A stretch of DNA of 64,000 bases from Bin5 sp009843665 (GTDB lineage: Bacteria > Chloroflexota > Anaerolineae > Caldilineales > Caldilineaceae): assembly GCA_965220285.1 (NCBI GenBank), contig OZ244818.1, forward strand, positions 2,294,001 through 2,358,000. The letters are read 5' to 3'. Position numbers and translations under genes: made by a program. Below the pieces are notes generated by a model. It was not told where the DNA came from and searched no databases. It was given only the letters and a program-made list of their open reading frames with translations. Positions 52,522 through 63,433 of this stretch are shown here, piece after piece. Every line of letters begins with the position of its first letter. Position 1 is the first letter of the stretch.

Positions 52522-54999
52522 GTGAACGACTCAGTCACTGCAGTAAAGCGAAAACTGTACGCATATCTCCAACTGTCTGGTAATTCGTCCTCTGCAACCG
52601 GCCGCGTTGATGTCTGGCTTTCCATCGCCCTATTCTCGATCAGTCTATCCAGTTACTATTTTCATTGGTTCAGGTTGACCCCAACCCTGGATCATGATTC
52701 GACCTGGCTGGCACTACACACACGTGATTTCCTGCAAGAAAGCATCTTTCCCTTCTATATCTATCATCAGTTTGGGACCCAGCCCCTGATCGTTTACATA
52801 CAGGCCCTCATATTCTCTGTATTTGGATACAGCGTTGCCAGTCTGCAGGGCCTCACTGTTGTGGGAGGGGCCTTGGCCGCGCCGGCGGTCTACTGGGCCT
52901 CTCGCTGGGTCTTTGACCGCCTTGGCACCGTTTTCGCCCGCAGAGCCGGGCTGATTGCAGCCTTGGGACTGGCTCTTTCAACCATCTTTGCTTCCCACTC
53001 TTACCGCGGCATTGAACCCATTCTGCTGCCTGTCGTGGAATTGATGGCCATTGGTTTCCTGTGGCGAGGTTTTCGGCGCGGAGACAGGCTGGACTTTATT
53101 TTGGCCGGTCTGCTGGTTGGACTGAGCCAGTATGTCTATATTGTTGCGCGCTTCTTTCCTGTCGCGTTGGCGGTCGCCAGCGTAGGCGCGGTTCTGGCGA
53201 ACCGCCGTCTATTGACGCACTGGCGCGACCTGCTGTGGGCTGCAGCCGCTTCCGCCCTCGTTGCGCTGCCTCAGTGGATACTGTTTGTCGTCCATCCTTA
53301 TACATTTGTCGCTCGCGTCTCGAATCCCGTCGGTCCTGTGGGGGGACAGTTTGTTTTTGAGTTGCCGGATCCTGTCGCCGTTGTTATTGCAAAGCTGAAA
53401 AAACAGATCATTGCGCTGTCCTTTTTCTGGCACGTCGATCACCCGTACGGGCCCAGAGCAGTTCTGACAGCCGTTCTCGTCGTTGGCCTGGTAATCGGGA
53501 TTGTACTCGTCATCCGCTGGAGGCGAGAGGCACATGTCTTTGGCTTCCTTATGATGGCCATGATGCTACTGCCCGAACTCCTGACGTACGAAAAATATGA
53601 CCATACGGCGATCGATTTCTCACGGCTGATTCCGGGAATTCCTTTTATTTTCATGATAGCTGGTATAGGAGCCGCGTCTGCCTGGGGATGGATAGAAAGG
53701 CGACCGCGGTTTCCCCGCTGGACAGGTTATCTTGTCCTGGCGCTGGCGCTGACTCTCGGCCTGTTTCGCCAGTGGGACTTTGCCCAGCGCATCACACCTT
53801 ATCGCCTGGAAAATCGCGGTGAAGATTCAATAGCTGGCCCGATTGCAGAATTCATCGGCAGCAACCTCGACAACTCCATTCTCCTGCCCACCAGCCTGTA
53901 CAGCGACTCGCGTCTCGCCTTCCTGCTGATCGAAGATTTCCCGCACCGTCAGGGTGGGGTGGAGGAAACTTTGCGTCAGGGGGAGCGTGTCTCGGTCATT
54001 CTCCCGGACTCCGAATGGTCAACGGTTAAAGGATTCCCTGAGGAGTGGGTCTTGCTCAAAGAGGGAACGGTCTTTTTCCTCCCATCCATGCCTGCAGGCA
54101 TCGAGCCGCTGGAGGGGAAAGAGACGGCAATTCTGACGGAAAACAGTATCCCCGTAGCCACAGCCCTGGAGGCGCGCTGGCAGGGCGGGATTCCGGCATA
54201 CATGCCTCTGGAGGCGCAGTCATTTGCCAACCGTCTGGAGCTGGTCGGCTTTCAGAGTAACGAATTTGCACCTGGCTCGAGCCTCGATGTAACCCTTTTT
54301 TGGCAGCCGGAGAAGAAAATCGGAAGAGATGTCGAGCTTATCCTGAAAATCTACGATCGCACTCGGAACGTGACTGTCATGTCCAAGGAGGACTGGCCTC
54401 TGGACGGAGTCTTTCGTGTTCGCGCCTGGCGCCCTGATCAGGTGATGCCTCTGAGTTATTCTTTAGGAGTCCGCCCCGACCTCCCTGCCGGCCAGTACCA
54501 GTTGCAAGTTGGCCTCATTGACCTGCTTTCTCGCCAGCGGATTCCCCTGGTCAGCGGTCAAAGGATGGCTGTTGTCAAGACATTCGAGGTTTCCGGGCCA
54601 CAGATTTTTGCAGACACAAGCTTTGGAAACTTCTTCAAACTCGAAGGCTATACGCTGACGCCGACCAGCGAAGGCCTCAAGATGCTTCTTTTCTGGCGCA
54701 CGATAGAGAGCCCTGATTCGGACTATACCGTGTTCATTCACATCGTCAGTTCAGACGATCAGATTGTTGCCCAGAATGATGGACAGCCGTTCAACGGCCG
54801 CACTCCGACATCAACCTGGTCCCCGGGCGAACTGTTCGTAGAGGAGCGCACTGTGTCCTCCATTCCTGAAGGCGAATACCGGATCTACATTGGGTGGTAT
54901 TTGCATCAGGAGGATGGCTGGGAACGGTTGTCAACGGTTGCGCAAGAGGGTAGGCCCGCGGCGGACCGTCTCTTGTTGGACACGATTACATTGCCGTAA
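52522..54999 (+). CDS. Large membrane protein, GT39/ArnT-like glycosyltransferase fold with a C-terminal extracytoplasmic domain
   Basis: 825 residues from GTG 52522. The first 440 residues hold about ten hydrophobic helices; after helix one comes LTPTLDHDSTWLALHTRDF, the place where GT39/ArnT-type enzymes carry their acidic catalytic motif, then FPFYIYHQFGTQPLIVYIQAL. Residues from about 450 are soluble and beta-rich (LTPTSEGLKMLLFWRTIESPDSDYTVFIHIVS, SIPEGEYRIYIGWYLHQ) and probably lie outside the membrane. These proteins use polyprenyl-phosphate sugars to glycosylate proteins or polymers. The gene interrupts the isomerase-dehydrogenase pair, and its 5' scar remains in copy 1. Confidence 0.65.
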   Translation: MNDSVTAVKRKLYAYLQLSGNSSSATGRVDVWLSIALFSISLSSYYFHWFRLTPTLDHDSTWLALHTRDFLQESIFPFYIYHQFGTQPLIVYIQALIFSVFGYSVASLQGLTVVGGALAAPAVYWASRWVFDRLGTVFARRAGLIAALGLALSTIFASHSYRGIEPILLPVVELMAIGFLWRGFRRGDRLDFILAGLLVGLSQYVYIVARFFPVALAVASVGAVLANRRLLTHWRDLLWAAAASALVALPQWILFVVHPYTFVARVSNPVGPVGGQFVFELPDPVAVVIAKLKKQIIALSFFWHVDHPYGPRAVLTAVLVVGLVIGIVLVIRWRREAHVFGFLMMAMMLLPELLTYEKYDHTAIDFSRLIPGIPFIFMIAGIGAASAWGWIERRPRFPRWTGYLVLALALTLGLFRQWDFAQRITPYRLENRGEDSIAGPIAEFIGSNLDNSILLPTSLYSDSRLAFLLIEDFPHRQGGVEETLRQGERVSVILPDSEWSTVKGFPEEWVLLKEGTVFFLPSMPAGIEPLEGKETAILTENSIPVATALEARWQGGIPAYMPLEAQSFANRLELVGFQSNEFAPGSSLDVTLFWQPEKKIGRDVELILKIYDRTRNVTVMSKEDWPLDGVFRVRAWRPDQVMPLSYSLGVRPDLPAGQYQLQVGLIDLLSRQRIPLVSGQRMAVVKTFEVSGPQIFADTSFGNFFKLEGYTLTPTSEGLKMLLFWRTIESPDSDYTVFIHIVSSDDQIVAQNDGQPFNGRTPTSTWSPGELFVEERTVSSIPEGEYRIYIGWYLHQEDGWERLSTVAQEGRPAADRLLLDTITLP

Positions 55000-55108
55000 A
55001 ATCGGTAGTGAGAAACGAATCGGCGAGGAACGGCGCACTTCATTCCTGACCCGTTCGCTCTTTGGAACAGAGAACTCGAAGTCCGAAAAGAAAGGTCAAA
55101 GGCGAACC

Positions 55109-56191
55109 ATGCCCGACACAGCCCGAATCGCCGTAATCGGAACCGGATGGTGGTCCACGACCGCCCATATTCCCGCGCTGCAGGCCAACCCGAACGCCGA
55201 CCTCGTTGCCCTGGCAGACATCCGCGCGGATGCGGTGGAGAAAGCGGCCCGGCATTTCGGCATAGAGCGGACCTATACCAATGTTCACGAGATGCTGGCA
55301 CGGGAGCGGCTGGACGGCGTCGTGATCGCGGTCTGGCACGCGGCCCATTACGAGGCCGCGCGGCCCTGTCTTGAACAGGGTCTGCACGCGGTCCTGGAAA
55401 AGCCGATGACGCTGTTCGCGGCGCATGCCCGCCATCTGACCGAACTCAGCCACGCGCGCGGATGCCAACTGATCATCGGCTACCCGTGGAACTACAACCC
55501 CCATGTGCTGCGGGTGAAGGAGGTACTCGGCTCGGGGCGGCTGGGCGCGATACGCTATATCAACAACATGTTCGCCTCCAGCGTCATCTCGCTGTACCGG
55601 GGCGATGACAGCGTCCACGACGACCTGTACCAGTACCAGGTTACTGGCCCCGGCGATGTTTACAGCGATCCGGTGCGCTCGGGCGGCGGCCAGGGCCATC
55701 TGCAGGCGACCCATTCGATAGGGCTTATGCTGCATATGACCGGGCTGAGGCCGGTCAGCGTGCTGGCGCTGATGGACAACCTGGACACACGGGTGGACGT
55801 CGTCGACGCCATGATTGTGCAGATGGACAACGGCGCGCTGGCCAACGTCGGCAGCTCCGGTACGCTGCATGCGGGCGGCCCGGAGCAGGAGATGGTTGTG
55901 CAAATCTACTGTGACCAGGGGTGGATCAACGCCGACATTATCAAACGCAGTTGTACGATTTACAATGCAGACGGGTCCGTGGAGGAGCTGCCGCCAATCA
56001 CGGATGAGGAGAGCTATCTGTCGTCGGCGCCGGCGGACAACCTTGTCGACGTCATCGTCGGCGGCGCGCCCAACCACTCGCCGCCGGAAGTCGGCTGGCA
56101 CACGGTCGAGCTTCTGGACGCCGCCTACCGTTCGGCGGCCGACGAGGGGCGCCGGGTGCAGGTCAGTTCGCTGTACGAGTCTCGTTCCTAG
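55109..56191 (+). CDS. Gfo/Idh/MocA family NAD(P)-dependent oxidoreductase
   Basis: 360 residues from ATG 55109; the longer frame upstream crosses the end of the membrane protein gene. Rossmann motif VIGTGWWSTTAHIPAL, catalytic EKPMTL, then GYPWNYNPHVLRVKEVLGSG of the substrate domain and a C-terminus GWHTVELLDAAYRSA. It is the intact version of the truncated copy at 45765. With the isomerase it suggests oxidation and isomerisation of the same sugar or cyclitol. The stop is followed by a gap with heptamer repeats and then the M55 peptidase. Confidence 0.9.
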   Translation: MPDTARIAVIGTGWWSTTAHIPALQANPNADLVALADIRADAVEKAARHFGIERTYTNVHEMLARERLDGVVIAVWHAAHYEAARPCLEQGLHAVLEKPMTLFAAHARHLTELSHARGCQLIIGYPWNYNPHVLRVKEVLGSGRLGAIRYINNMFASSVISLYRGDDSVHDDLYQYQVTGPGDVYSDPVRSGGGQGHLQATHSIGLMLHMTGLRPVSVLALMDNLDTRVDVVDAMIVQMDNGALANVGSSGTLHAGGPEQEMVVQIYCDQGWINADIIKRSCTIYNADGSVEELPPITDEESYLSSAPADNLVDVIVGGAPNHSPPEVGWHTVELLDAAYRSAADEGRRVQVSSLYESRS

Positions 56192-56229
56192 TCCCCAGAG
56201 GCTGCTTCTGACGTAGGCGCATCGTGTTA

Positions 56230-56261
56230 CTGAAAACTAGAAACTGACCACTAAAAACTGC
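56230..56261. repeat. AGTnnnn heptamer repeat on the minus strand (4 units)
   Basis: On the minus strand AGTTTTT, AGTGGTC, AGTTTCT and AGTTTTC follow in phase; this run mixes the T-rich and GG-rich variants and shows they are one family. Confidence 0.75.
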
Positions 56262-56278
56262 CCTTAGGAGCCTCAACC

Positions 56279-57073
56279 GTGAAAATCTTCATGGTAACCG
56301 ACATGGAAGGCGTGGCCGGCGTCGTCTCCTTCGCGGACCAGTCCTTTCCCGACGGCCGTTATTACGATGCCGGAAAGAAACTGGTGACCGGTGAGGTCAA
56401 CGCCGCGGTGGACGGGCTGTTGGATGCCGGGGTGGAGGAGGTCCTCGTCTGGGACGGTCACGGCGCCGGCGGCATCGACTTTGACACGCTGCATCCGGCC
56501 GCGCTGCTGCTGCATGGCCGGCCTTCGCCGCCCTGGAGCCGGTTACAGGAGGTTATCGGGCGCTACGACGCCTTTGTCATCGTCGGCCAGCACGCCATGG
56601 CCGGCGTCGTAACCAGCAACCAGAGCCACACGCAGAACAGCCGCACCGTGGACGCCTACCGGCTCAACGGCAAGCCGATCGGCGAGATCGGACAGCTTGC
56701 CCTCTTCATGGGCGGGCTGGGGCTGCCGCTGCTCTTTCTGAGCGGTGAACGAGACGCCTGCCGCGAGGCGGAGGATCTGGTGCCAGAGATCATCACGGCG
56801 TCGGTGAAGGAGGGGCTGGGGCGGGGCTCGGCCATCTCACTCTCCGCGCAGGCGGCGCGGCAGCGGATCCGCGAGGCCATCGCGGCGGCCGTGACCAAAC
56901 ATCGCCAGAATCCGATCGCGCCGCTGGTCTGGCCCGGCCCCTATGAACTGGAAAAGAGATTCTTCCATACCGACACGGCCGACGCGGAGATGAACAAAGC
57001 GGGCGCCGAACGGGTGGACGCTCAGAGCGTGCGCTTCCGCAGCGACAATATCCTCGATATCGTCTACAGGTGA
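56279..57073 (+). CDS. M55 family peptidase (D-aminopeptidase, DppA-like)
   Basis: 264 residues from GTG 56279 (TTAGGAGCCTC upstream). The zinc-site motifs of the family are present: D-M-E-G-VAG at the N-terminus, VTGEVNAAVDGLLDAGVEEVLVWDGHGAGG, and the GQHAMAG loop with GEIGQLALFMGGLGLPLLFLSGE. DppA-type enzymes cleave D-amino-acid-containing peptides such as D-Ala-D-Ala. It is convergent with the enolase-superfamily gene, and the two peptide-type importers earlier in the window could supply its substrate. Confidence 0.9.
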   Translation: MKIFMVTDMEGVAGVVSFADQSFPDGRYYDAGKKLVTGEVNAAVDGLLDAGVEEVLVWDGHGAGGIDFDTLHPAALLLHGRPSPPWSRLQEVIGRYDAFVIVGQHAMAGVVTSNQSHTQNSRTVDAYRLNGKPIGEIGQLALFMGGLGLPLLFLSGERDACREAEDLVPEIITASVKEGLGRGSAISLSAQAARQRIREAIAAAVTKHRQNPIAPLVWPGPYELEKRFFHTDTADAEMNKAGAERVDAQSVRFRSDNILDIVYR

Positions 57074-57078
57074 TCGGC

Positions 57079-57090
57079 AGTGGTCAGTAA
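57079..57090. repeat. Partial heptamer repeat
   Basis: A single AGTGGTC followed by AGTAAC between the convergent M55 and enolase-superfamily genes; it extends the series but is weak on its own. Confidence 0.35.
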
Positions 57091-57107
57091 CTTCGCTTGC
57101 TGCGTCC

Positions 57108-58463
57108 TCAGTAGAGGCCGGGTCCCATGTCAGGAGGCAGGGTCAACTGGCCGTCGGTGACCTGGAAGTAGGCGGGATGGGCGGCCTGTTCGCGGGGTCG
57201 CGACAGGGGCATGAACTGGCGGTAGTTGCCCTCGAAGCAGTCGACGTCGAGGCGCAGGTGGGCGCAGAAGTTGACGCTGTGGACGAGCGCGAGGCCAGGG
57301 TTGGTGAGGTCTTGCAGCGTGATATAGAGACCGTGCTGGCGGCCCCAGCAGTAGGCCAGCAGCGAATGGGTGTGGCCTTTGCAGGTCTTCACCGCCAGCC
57401 CGGACCAGCCCAGGCGGTGGATCCAGTCGAGATTGTCGATGTCGTCGAGGCTTTCGTCAACGACCACCGGCACACGCGCGGCCACATCGTGGAGCGTGTC
57501 GGTATAGGCCCCCAGGTCACGGGGGGTGGGCTGCTCGATGTAGTCCAGCGCTGACAGCACCTGCGGCTTCTCCACGGCCACTCGGTCCAGCACTTCGAGC
57601 ATCGTATCGGCCTTCTGGTAGGCTTCATTGGGGTCCACCGACAGGCGCGGTCCGCCCGCCACACCTGCGGCTTCCGTCGCCCGGGAGGCGGCGGTATACA
57701 CTTCAACCATACGCCCGGCGTCCTCAGCCGGCGACTGGCCGCGCAGCTTGAGCTTGAAATAGCGCAGGCGGTCGCGCCCTATCCAGGTGGTGAGGTCGGT
57801 GGGAAGGTCTGCCGGCGAGGGCTGATGCGGGTCCACCTCTGCCGGAGTGAGAGCGTCGTTGAAGCCGACGACATGCTGCACGGAGAGCATGCGCCGCCTC
57901 GGGCCCAGGTAGTCCGCCGGGTAGCGGCCGGCGAAGTCAGCGCCCAAGCCGGCGCTGAGATCCTCGTTCAAGTTATCCGCCGTGTAGGCGGCGTAGAGCG
58001 GCGCCGGCATGGCCGCGCCCCAGGCATCGTGGATGGCGGCGTCGAAGGGTGCCATACAGTTGAGCACGGCCAGCCGCGGCATCGGCGTGCTCTGCAGGAG
58101 AGGCTCGTCCTCTGCCAACTGCCCGGCCAGTTCGACCGCGGCCTGTTCCAATCTGATCCCCTTCTGGATGGGATCTTCGTACTGGTCGTCTTTCAGCCAG
58201 GCGGCGATGGCTCTGCATAGCCGGCGCATGAGGCGGTCCTTCTCCTCGTGGTCCAGGTCCGGGGCGGGGAAGGCCCACACGTCCGAGAGCAGGATCGCTC
58301 CGGTCCCCTGCACGCCGGCGCCCCCGCGCGTGCGCGCATGCACCGTGACCGCGGCATAGGTGATCGCCTCGATCACGCCCTTGCTGAGGTGCAAAGGGAC
58401 GCTCAAGCGCTCGTCGTCGAAGGTGACCTCCACCGTCTCCACGCGGATATCGGTCGCTTTCAT
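57108..58463 (-). CDS. Enolase-superfamily protein (mandelate racemase/muconate lactonizing-like)
   Basis: 451 residues, longer than usual (about 370) through an extended N-terminal capping domain. Barrel motifs: KxK-type FKLKLRG, metal ligands in SVDPNEAY (Asp), YIEQPTP (Glu) and VVDESL (Asp/Glu), and lysine in AVKTCKGHTHS. The KxK and C-terminal Lys pair is the muconate-lactonizing/dipeptide-epimerase-type set, unlike the His-Asp pair of 40079-41206. Convergent with the M55 D-aminopeptidase. Racemisation or epimerisation of an amino acid or dipeptide is the likely class of reaction, but the substrate is unknown. Confidence 0.78.
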   Translation of the reverse strand: MKATDIRVETVEVTFDDERLSVPLHLSKGVIEAITYAAVTVHARTRGGAGVQGTGAILLSDVWAFPAPDLDHEEKDRLMRRLCRAIAAWLKDDQYEDPIQKGIRLEQAAVELAGQLAEDEPLLQSTPMPRLAVLNCMAPFDAAIHDAWGAAMPAPLYAAYTADNLNEDLSAGLGADFAGRYPADYLGPRRRMLSVQHVVGFNDALTPAEVDPHQPSPADLPTDLTTWIGRDRLRYFKLKLRGQSPAEDAGRMVEVYTAASRATEAAGVAGGPRLSVDPNEAYQKADTMLEVLDRVAVEKPQVLSALDYIEQPTPRDLGAYTDTLHDVAARVPVVVDESLDDIDNLDWIHRLGWSGLAVKTCKGHTHSLLAYCWGRQHGLYITLQDLTNPGLALVHSVNFCAHLRLDVDCFEGNYRQFMPLSRPREQAAHPAYFQVTDGQLTLPPDMGPGLY

Positions 58464-58593
58464 GGCAGTAGCTCTCTTCTGCAGTTGTTGGTCGTGGAAT
58501 CGTAGTTGGCGCGTTCAGGCGGTTCAGGCGACAATCGGAGTGGTTACGCAAATCTTCGAACGCGACATCCAATTCAGAAACTGAAAATTCGCC

Positions 58594-58848
58594 ATGCCCA
58601 AAGACCGTTCTTACGTCCGCGCCAGCGACATCGGCGCCTGGAGCTTCTGCAATCGCGCCTGGTGGCTGGCCAGAGTGCAAAAGGCGCCGCACGAACGGCC
58701 GCAGCAGTTGGACTGGGGCGATCAGTCCCATGCCGACCACGGGCGCCTCATGTCGCGGGCGCAGCGGTTGCGCAGAATCGGGATCACACTTCTGGTCGGC
58801 GGCCTGATCTTGCTCGGATTCGCGCTGCTGGCGCAACTGCTCCTATGA
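58594..58848 (+). CDS. Small membrane protein with Cas4/PD-(D/E)XK-like N-terminal motif
   Basis: 84 residues. The N-terminal half reads YVRASDIGAWSFCNRAWWLA..., ending LDWGDQSHADHGR: the S-D-I-x-x-W-x-x-C-x-R-x-W-W-L and G-x-x-x-H pattern that opens Cas4/RecB-type nucleases. The nuclease core (D...ExK) is absent; instead a single membrane helix (GITLLVGGLILLGFALLAQLLL) ends the protein. There is no strong ribosome binding site. It may be a membrane-anchored remnant or a real small family. No CRISPR genes are nearby. The divergent 130-base gap to 58463 contains nothing else seen. Confidence 0.55.
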   Translation: MPKDRSYVRASDIGAWSFCNRAWWLARVQKAPHERPQQLDWGDQSHADHGRLMSRAQRLRRIGITLLVGGLILLGFALLAQLLL

Positions 58849-58868
58849 CAAGCCGCTGAAAGCACGAT

Positions 58869-58905
58869 GCCTGCGCTGCCAAGGGTGGATCGCGACGGCG
58901 CAGGC
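58869..58905 (-). terminator. Inverted repeat after the pyrophosphatase gene
   Basis: GCCTGCGC (58869-58876) and GCGCAGGC (58898-58905) pair perfectly across 21 bases, about 45 bases beyond the stop of the minus-strand pyrophosphatase gene and 20 after the stop of the convergent small membrane protein gene. No U-run is present. Confidence 0.35.
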
Positions 58906-58949
58906 AATCTTGCAGCGGTTAACAGCGGTCGCCGGTCTCGTTAACGAAC

Positions 58950-61001
<2,052 letters not shown>

Positions 61002-61206
61002 CGAGAGTCCCTCCAGGTAGTAACGAATAGCCAGCAGCCCGCGGCGCTTGCTATGAAAGACTGAAACTAAATAATGATAACGCCTTTCTGCCAGTGGAAA
61101 AAATCGGCGAAGTAGGCTATTTTGTTTATAATCTGCTCACCACCATTACTCTCACCGCAGTCCTTCATTCAATCACACACATTACAGTTCAGACAAAAGG
61201 GAATCC

Positions 61207-62004
61207 ATGACTGAACAGACGGTCTCCGAACTACTGGATCTGAGCGGAAAAGTCGCGATCGTGACCGGCGCGGCCGGCCTGCTGGGGACGGCGATGAGCC
61301 GCGGGCTGGCGGAAGCGGGTGCAACCGTGGCGGTGACCAGCCGCGATGGGGAACGGGCGGCAGAATTTGCCGAATCATTGCCCGGCAGCGGCCATGCCGG
61401 CTTCGGCCTGGCGCAGGACGACAGCGATGCCATTCCCGCTTTTGTGGAATCGGTCGTGCAGCGCCTGGGCAAAGTGGACGTTCTGGTGAACAACGCCTAC
61501 GGCGGCGGCGCGCCCAGCATCGACACGGCGAGCGCCGAGGACTTCAACCAGGCCTATCACACCGGGGTGACCGCCTATTTCCTGCTGGCGCGCGAGGTTG
61601 TGCGCCATCTGCGCAGCCGCGGCGCGCCCGGCTCGATCATCAACATCGCCAGCATGTACGGGGTCGTCGCCAGCTACCCGGAGGCGTACACCGGTTTCGG
61701 CGTCAACAGCCCGCCCAACTATCACGGCCTCAAGGGCGGTCTTATCCACCTGACCCGCCACCTGGCGGTCTACTGGGCGCAGGACGGGGTGCGCGTGAAC
61801 GCGATCAGCCCGGGACCGTTCCCGTCGCCTAACGTGCGGGAAGGGGAGCCGGAGTTCGTTGCCAGACTGGCTGAGAAAGTGCCGATGAAACGGATGGGCG
61901 AGCCGGAAGAGTTGAAAGGGCTGGTGGTCCTGCTGGCGAGCGACGGCAGCAGCTACATCACGGGACAGAATATTCTGGTCGACGGCGGCTGGACCGCGTG
62001 GTAG
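61207..62004 (+). CDS. Short-chain dehydrogenase/reductase
   Basis: 265 residues from ATG 61207. Cofactor motif TGAAGLLGTAM (Leu replaces the usual Gly/Ile-Gly), NNAYGGG, Ser in NIASMYG, active site Y-x-x-x-K in NYHGLKGG, VDGGW end. Gluconate-5-dehydrogenase-like features are present (NNPPNYHGLKG-type loop). It starts about 200 bases from the divergent pyrophosphatase and precedes the PLP enzyme, with five heptamers in the gap. Confidence 0.86.
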   Translation: MTEQTVSELLDLSGKVAIVTGAAGLLGTAMSRGLAEAGATVAVTSRDGERAAEFAESLPGSGHAGFGLAQDDSDAIPAFVESVVQRLGKVDVLVNNAYGGGAPSIDTASAEDFNQAYHTGVTAYFLLAREVVRHLRSRGAPGSIINIASMYGVVASYPEAYTGFGVNSPPNYHGLKGGLIHLTRHLAVYWAQDGVRVNAISPGPFPSPNVREGEPEFVARLAEKVPMKRMGEPEELKGLVVLLASDGSSYITGQNILVDGGWTAW

Positions 62005-62011
62005 AAGGTGC

Positions 62012-62046
62012 AGTGGTCAGTGGTCAGTGGTTAGTGGTTAGTGGCC
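62012..62046. repeat. AGTnnnn heptamer repeat, 5 units
   Basis: AGTGGTC (two), AGTGGTT (two) and AGTGGCC run without gaps after the SDR stop codon; the longest and cleanest run in the window. Confidence 0.85.
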
Positions 62047-62101
62047 TGAACTGGCCGTTTGTCGGAGAAAAATGACAAGAAAAGGAGTATGAGGATATCT
62101 G

Positions 62102-63190
62102 ATGACTGAAATCGGACGGGCGAAAGAGCTGCTGGATACGCCGACGCTGTGGGTGGATCTGGATATTTTGGAGCGCAACATTACGTTGCTGATGGACAAT
62201 TTCAATGATGCCGGCGTGAACTGGCGACCGCACACGAAGGGGATCAAGATACCGGCGATCGCGCATAAGATGATCGATGCCGGCGCGCTCGGCGTCACCT
62301 GCGCGAAGCCGGGCGAGGCCGAGGTGATGGTGGCGGCCGGCGTGCGCGACATTCTGATCGCCAATCAGGTGGTGGGCGCGCAGAAATACGCCCGCATTGC
62401 CGCGCTGCAACGCCACGCGAGTGTGAAGATCGCGGTGGACAACACGGCGACGCTGGAAGAACTCGGCGCGGCCGCCCAGGCGATCGGCGTCGAAATTCCG
62501 GTCGTCGTCGAGCTCAATGTGGGCATGAACCGGGCCGGCGTCGAGCCCGGCTCGGCGGCTGTGGCGCTGGCCGGCGCGGTCCACGAGCAGGATGGGCTGC
62601 GCCTCGCCGGGATGATGGCCTGGGAGGGACATACACTGGACATCCAGGATGACGATGCGCGCGCTAGTGCGATCCAGCAGTGCATCGGTCAACTGGCAGC
62701 CTCGGTACAGGCCGGCCGCGACGCGGGCCTGCCGGTAGAGATCGTCAGCTGCGGCGGCAGCGGCACGATGGATGTCACGATGCACCAGCCGGAGGTGACC
62801 GAGATCCAGGCCGGCGGCGCGATTTTTGGCGACGCCACCTACCAGATGTGGGGCGTGCCCACCGACCCGGCGCTCTTCGGCCAGGCCGTGGTCACCAGCC
62901 GGCCCGCGCCCGACCGCATCATCACCGACGCCGGCTTCAAGACGCTGCCCGTCATGGAGCGGCAACCGAAAGCGGTCAGCCTGGACAACGTCGTCAACAT
63001 CTCCGCCTCGGCCGAGCACGGCGTGATCACGCTCTCCGAGCCGAACACGAGCGTGCAGGTGGGCGACGTGCTCGATTTCATCGTCGGCTACGGCGACGCG
63101 ACCGTCTTCCTGCACGATGCGATGTACGGCGTACGCGACGGCATTGTCGAGACGGTGTGGCAGGTGAGCGGGCGGGGGAAGCTGCGATAG
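62102..63190 (+). CDS. PLP-dependent enzyme of the D-threonine aldolase / D-serine dehydratase (DSD1) type
   Basis: 362 residues. An alanine-racemase-like N-terminal barrel opens LLDTPTLWVDLDILERNI; the PLP lysine is in WRPHTKGIKI. VELNVGMNRAGVEPG and GGSGT follow, and a C-terminal beta domain ends FLHDAMYGVRDGIVETVW, the place of the metal-binding residues in D-threonine aldolase and D-serine dehydratase; here only the His is obvious. It would act on free D-hydroxy-amino acids, fitting the M55 peptidase nearby. Confidence 0.85.
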   Translation: MTEIGRAKELLDTPTLWVDLDILERNITLLMDNFNDAGVNWRPHTKGIKIPAIAHKMIDAGALGVTCAKPGEAEVMVAAGVRDILIANQVVGAQKYARIAALQRHASVKIAVDNTATLEELGAAAQAIGVEIPVVVELNVGMNRAGVEPGSAAVALAGAVHEQDGLRLAGMMAWEGHTLDIQDDDARASAIQQCIGQLAASVQAGRDAGLPVEIVSCGGSGTMDVTMHQPEVTEIQAGGAIFGDATYQMWGVPTDPALFGQAVVTSRPAPDRIITDAGFKTLPVMERQPKAVSLDNVVNISASAEHGVITLSEPNTSVQVGDVLDFIVGYGDATVFLHDAMYGVRDGIVETVWQVSGRGKLR

Positions 63191-63199
63191 CAGAGCGAC

Positions 63200-63424
63200 A
63201 TGAAATGCAGTATCGAAGGTTGTTCAGGCGAATACGAGGCGAGACTAATTATGCATACTGTCCGACACGATGGCCAGGTTATTGTCATTGATCATGTTCC
63301 GGCTGACGTCTGTTCCGTGTGCGGTGACGCGCTGTTGGAATCCGACACAGTTCGCAGAATTGAACGCCTGCTTGATGAGAAACGTAAGCCGGCAATGACA
63401 GTGCCGCTCTACGAATTTGCCTGA
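63200..63424 (+). CDS. YgiT-type zinc-finger domain protein
   Basis: 74 residues. Cys pairs CSIEGC and CSVCGD make a zinc site, and the central IIDHVPADVC-type strand plus VPLYEFA end match YgiT-type antitoxin-like proteins. Such proteins usually follow a small toxin (DUF4258 or MqsR-like), but none is visible upstream, where the PLP enzyme ends 9 bases before. The MNT nucleotidyltransferase starts 9 bases after its stop, so it may be part of that module. Confidence 0.72.
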   Translation: MKCSIEGCSGEYEARLIMHTVRHDGQVIVIDHVPADVCSVCGDALLESDTVRRIERLLDEKRKPAMTVPLYEFA

Positions 63425-63433
63425 AGTGCAACA

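Noticed and set aside
58594..58848. CRISPR-Cas locus suggested by the Cas4-like motif
   Set aside because: No repeat array and no other cas-like gene are visible in the window.
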